The notes under the pieces were generated by a model. That model was not told the DNA's origin. It did not search any database and saw only the letters and a list, made by a program, of their open reading frames with translations. A program made the position numbers and the translations under genes. A stretch of 64,000 bases of DNA, taken from assembly GCF_014529535.1 (NCBI RefSeq), contig NC_050738.1:13470062-13534061 (forward strand), given 5' to 3'. Below are positions 60,201 to 64,000 of the stretch, in pieces. The stretch comes from Bradysia coprophila. Taxonomy: Eukaryota; Arthropoda; Insecta; Diptera; Sciaridae. The first letter of the stretch is position 1. Each line of letters starts with the position of its first letter.

Positions 60201-63200
60201 AAATTTAATCGACGGTAAATATCCTTCTGCATTGACGTACTTGGACGTACAGTTTCGACTTTTACGGGAGGACTTCCTAGCGGTTTTGAGAGAATCGGTG
60301 AAGAAATACTTTTTGATGAATGCGTAAGTGGAGCGGTCAAATTTTTTGGGGGTAACAATATGCGACTGTAGCAATGTATTTTTGTAGGACCGATCACGAT
60401 TCCAAGAACCATCGTCCGCATCCTGGAACAGTACGGATTTACCGTGACGTAAAGTTGCACAAAGTCAATTGCACCACAGACGTGACGCTGTTTACAATGA
60501 AATTTTCGACCATCAACTTGAAAAGAGTCAAATGGCAAAACAGCAAGCGACTGTTGACCGGCTCGTTATTGATTCTGACGCCAGATCGTTTCAAAAACAT
60601 TTATTTCGCCACTGTAGGACGACGGGATGAGAAAAAGCTACCGCAAGGACTAATCGACATCAAGTGGGAAGGCATTCGACCAGATACCTACAATAACGTC
60701 ACGTTTCTAATGCTCGAATGTGAGGTCTACTTTGAATCGTATCGGTAAGAATGCGAGCTCTGTTCGACCAATTGAACGTTCGCTATTCACTCAATTCGTA
60801 TGTCACAGGCATACACTAAAGGCACTTCAAGATATGGCAAAAGCGTGCCCACCTCTCTATGATCGACCGCGTCTTCAAACATACAGAATGTCCAAATACA
60901 TTGTAGACGTCACTACCAATGTGATTCCACCGCCCGAGTATCTTCTCACCCGTGACTGGAGCACGGCAAGCATAAATTTTGAAATGATTTTGCAATCGAA
61001 CCAGGAAGCAATCAATTTGCGTAAAGCTAAAAGGGAGCAAGAGAAAGATCCATCGTTCATAGATGATGGACAAACTAAAGTGCCCGAATTACAATCTTTC
61101 AAGATTAATCCTTTGGAATTGGTCAAGTGGCCGTCAGCGACTGAGCTCGGAATGGATTCGCCTCAATATGTCGCTTTTCAGTCAGCCATAACACAAGAGT
61201 TGGCTATCATCCAAGGACCACCAGGTAAATTATGTCCTTTTTTGTTCGGGATGTTGAGTTCATTGATTTATAATTTTGGGCCAGGAACTGGTAAAACCTA
61301 CATTGGCTTGCAAATAATGAAGTTGCTGTTGGCGAACTCTCTCGGAACTTCTGACAGTCCCATCTTGGTCGTGTGCTACACAAGTGAGTTTAGTTGCAAA
61401 ACATTTTGGGGAAATAAAGAAATTCTATTTTAATGATTCGCATTCGTAGATCATGCACTGGACCAATTTTTAGAGGGAATCATTGCAATCATGAACTCAT
61501 TGAACATTAATCCGTATGGGAAGTTAGTGCGCGTAGGTGGACAGTCGAAAGTTGAAGAAATTCAGCAGTACAACATTCGCAACATCAGAGATGATTACTT
61601 GCGCCAGAGAAAGTATGATGACAGCTATGCCCAACTTCGTAACCGATCGAGACATCAACTGATTTTGCTACAGGATCACCGATCCGATTTGAAAAGTCTT
61701 TTCTCCGATTTGAGTTGTCCAGAAGGAGTTGTAAACTTTAGCATACTGAACGCACAAATGCAGAAGCACGACGATGAATTCAGTTTACATTCGATAATTG
61801 ATGGTGAACTTGCCGAAATTTTCTTCAGTAGAAATGGAGCCGCCCTTTTCAATTGGCTCCAAATGAATAACCATCACTTCGAATTCGACCATTTTTCGGC
61901 CGAAAATATTCTCAAACGTTGGTTTCGTGTTACTGCCACTGGTATGGCTAACGGTAGACAACCAGAAGTAAGCCAAGAAGTGGAGACACCTGAAGCAGAA
62001 AATGAAGATGAAGAGCTTCGTAGAATTTTAGACGCTCACCGAATGGAAGAAGAAATACTGGAAGAGGACAGAAAATACAAAGCAGAACGGTTGGAATACC
62101 ATTTTTGCTACAGACATGGAGAAAAATTCAAATCGGCAGAAGACGAACTATTTGCTGAACATCAAATTGCTCGCCAACAGAACAATCACCAAAGAGCCAG
62201 ATATTTGGAGGGACGACTGTACGAATTAACGTTGCAGAAAAAAAAATTTAATAATCAATGCGCGTTCATGAAGGCCTTTCTGCGAAACTATAAAGACGGT
62301 CGAATTAATTTACCGAACGTAACACCCGATTCGCTAGCCAATGATGCACATTCAGTGTGGCAGCATACGATCAGTGAAAAGTGGGCAATTTATTTCTACT
62401 TCATTGACAAAATTAAAAAATATTTGCTCCAAGAAATCATCAAGATCGAAGCGGTTATAATGGATGCACAGAAGAAAATGGACGAAGTTAAAAATCAAGG
62501 CGATGGATTTATTTTACAGCAAGCGCAAGTAGTTGGCATGACTACCACTGGCGCTGCTAAGTACAATACTGTACTGCGTATGATGCAATCGAAAATAGGT
62601 GACAATTCATTTAATGGAAATTCCATTCGAAATTTAATTTTACGCATCCGCTTGTTAGTGATTGTCGAAGAAGCCGCCGAAGTGCTTGAGTCCCACATCA
62701 TTACCAGTTTAACGGAACATTGTGAACATTTGATTTTAATTGGTGACCATCAACAACTCAGACCGCCAACAACTGTTTACAAACTGGCCAAGGATTACAA
62801 GCTGGACATATCCCTGTTCGAGAGATTAATCAAAAACAACATCAAGTGGCAATATCTTCGGGTTCGTGAGTATCGAGTCGGATGTTAAAAAAAATTACTT
62901 TCATTCGCTTACAGGCACAGCACCGAATGCGTCCAGAAATTTGTAAACTGCTGGTACCCACAATCTATCGGGATTTAGAAAATCACTCAAGTGTCCACTT
63001 CTATCCTCCGGTGAAAGGATTTCTAAAAAATATTTTTTTCATCAATCATTCCGACCCGGAAAAGGCGGTAACTGTTTTTTTGAGCTTTTATCGAATAACG
63101 GAATTTTTAGGAGATTTTTCCAACATTTTAGGACAATGATTCGATGACAAAGTCGAACGAGTACGAGGCTCGGTATATAACCCAACTGTGCCGTTATTTG

Positions 63201-64000
63201 ATGTTACAAGGCTACCAATCCAGTCAAATAACGATATTGACCACTTACATTGGACAAATGTTTTTAATCAAACGGGTAACGGTCAACATCCTACGGACTG
63301 TGGCATTGGCCTGAAAATAAATGAATTTTTTTGATTACAGCTGCAGATGGACGAAGGCGACACATGTAGAGGTGTTCGGGTCACTGTTGTCGATAATTTT
63401 CAGGGTGAAGAGAACGATATCATTCTTTTGTCACTCGTACGAAGTAATGACGAGAATAAGATCGGATTCTTGCGAACCGACAACCGCATCTGCGTGGCAC
63501 TGTCTCGAGCAAAGTACATAAACTATTGTTGTGCCGTTTAGCTAATGGAACTCACGATTGACTTTGATGTTACAGGCAAGGCTTGTACATAGTTGGGAAT
63601 ATGGATTGTCTCGTCAATTCGCCATCGACCACCTGGAAGAAAATATCCGACGAACTAGCCGAGCAAGAAAGTATTGGCCCCGGACTGAAGTTACGTTGCC
63701 AAAATCACAAAGAAATTATCGAAATAAATTCGCCGGAAGAATTCCGACAAAAATCACCCGAAGGCGGATGCACGAAGATGTGCCCTGGTGTGTTGCCACG
63801 ATGCGATCATGCGTGCCGTAAAATCTGTCATGTGGTTGACAGTGAGCACCATGCTTATGAATGCAAGGAGAAATGCGAACGACATTGTCCCGATGCGGAA
63901 AAACACCGATGTCCAAACGTTTGTTCGATGTATCCTTGTCCTCCTTGTCGAACTGCGATGCGACGTACTTTACCGTGTGACCATGTGATCGAATTACCGT
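57208..64000 (+). CDS. Znfx1: ZNFX1-type SF1 RNA helicase with NFX1 zinc fingers, 3' end beyond window
   Basis: A UPF1-like helicase; family members act in small-RNA inheritance in nematodes and antiviral RNA sensing in mammals. Exons: 57208-57277, 59081-59156, 59222-59258, 59430-59725, 59790-60323, 60388-60744, 60809-61224, 61285-61383, 61450-62861, 62915-63067, 63132-63275, 63341-63513 and 63576 onward, all in frame, about 1397 codons so far. The ATG follows an acceptor directly, so a 5' UTR exon lies upstream. The start is Gly/Asn/Arg-rich. Helicase motifs: Walker A GPPGTGKT (near residue 595, split by an intron), [13 protein letters not shown] (motif II EEAA), [37 protein letters not shown] and CVALSRAK. 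The tail after 63,740 is Cys/His-rich ([20 protein letters not shown]) as in NFX1-type fingers. The acceptor of the fourth exon (59430) is less certain. Confidence 0.95.
57550..57989. mobile_element. hAT MITE with GC-rich CCCGACC repeats
   Basis: GTTCTTTC is duplicated at 57542-57549 and 57990-57997. The ends are TAGAGATGAGCGGGCC and its inverted copy, a TAGAGATG-type hAT terminus. Both flanks of the interior carry many runs of CCCGACC/GGGTCGGG, in opposite orientation, around an AT-rich core. The sharp GC contrast with the intron confirms an insertion. It lies in intron 1 of the ZNFX1-type gene. Reading frames in it are repeat artefacts. Confidence 0.9.
58131..58490. repeat. Tandem repeat, about 154-base unit, 2.3 copies
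   Basis: Units start at 58131, 58284 and 58438, each with TTAACACGATAACTGGAG, then CTCAGGTCAAGTTC and GGTATCGGTTCAACCATCTGG, and ending in TTCTCGAAAGAAGCCTTTTC. The third copy decays after about 50 bases. Intron 1 of the ZNFX1-type gene. Confidence 0.8.
58795..58990. repeat. Minisatellite of about 30-base units with an embedded palindrome
   Basis: The unit is close to AGTTGACCATATCTCAATTT plus ATCAGCATTC, repeated with small changes about five times. In the middle, CATCGATATAATATA and TATATTATATCGATG (58858-58897) form an extra palindrome that separates the array into two parts. Intron 1 of the ZNFX1-type gene. Confidence 0.7.

Overview
The window looks like nuclear DNA of an insect, most likely a dipteran (possibly a lower dipteran). 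It is AT-rich, genes are split by short GT-AG introns of about 55-75 bases, and the proteins resemble animal families (USP39, DRC1, CRIPT, Twinkle, ZNFX1). No bacterial operon structure, RNA gene or CRISPR array was seen. Exon limits were read by hand from splice signals, and in nearly every gene the exon phases close in frame. Species is not identifiable from the sequence alone.

Region 1 (1-13,540, minus strand): a C2H2 zinc-finger gene whose fingers lie in separate phase 1-1 exons, including three downstream copies of one two-finger unit. It runs off the left edge. Region 2 (13.5-30.7 kb): about 17 kb with no convincing gene, holding a broken LINE scrap and several foldback or MITE-type elements. 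Region 3 (30.7-34 kb): an intronless secreted SMP-30/gluconolactonase-like gene (minus) head to head with the spliceosomal pseudo-deubiquitinase USP39 (plus). Region 4 (34-39.4 kb): no gene; palindromes and a hAT-type MITE. Region 5 (39.4-49.1 kb, minus): an 11-exon gene for a roughly 1583-residue single-pass membrane protein with a huge acidic tail; it resembles lemur tail kinases (LMTK) at the juxtamembrane segment and at a PP1-docking tail but has no kinase domain. A roughly 0.9 kb near-perfect hairpin lies in one of its introns.

Region 6 (49.6-55.2 kb) is compact: DRC1 (plus; ciliary dynein regulatory complex), CRIPT (plus) and the mitochondrial helicase Twinkle (minus, convergent with CRIPT). 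Region 7 (57.2 kb to the right edge, plus): a ZNFX1-type SF1 RNA helicase with an NFX1-type cysteine-rich tail that is cut by the window end. Its 1.8 kb first intron carries a hAT MITE and two tandem arrays; another hAT-type MITE lies just upstream.

The genes are not a pathway cluster; they are unrelated housekeeping, ciliary, mitochondrial and RNA-silencing genes in ordinary eukaryotic order. The points most worth a second look are the kinase-less LMTK-like gene, the zinc-finger cassette exons, the long intronic hairpin, the possibly transferred SMP-30 gene, and several MITEs with clear target-site duplications.
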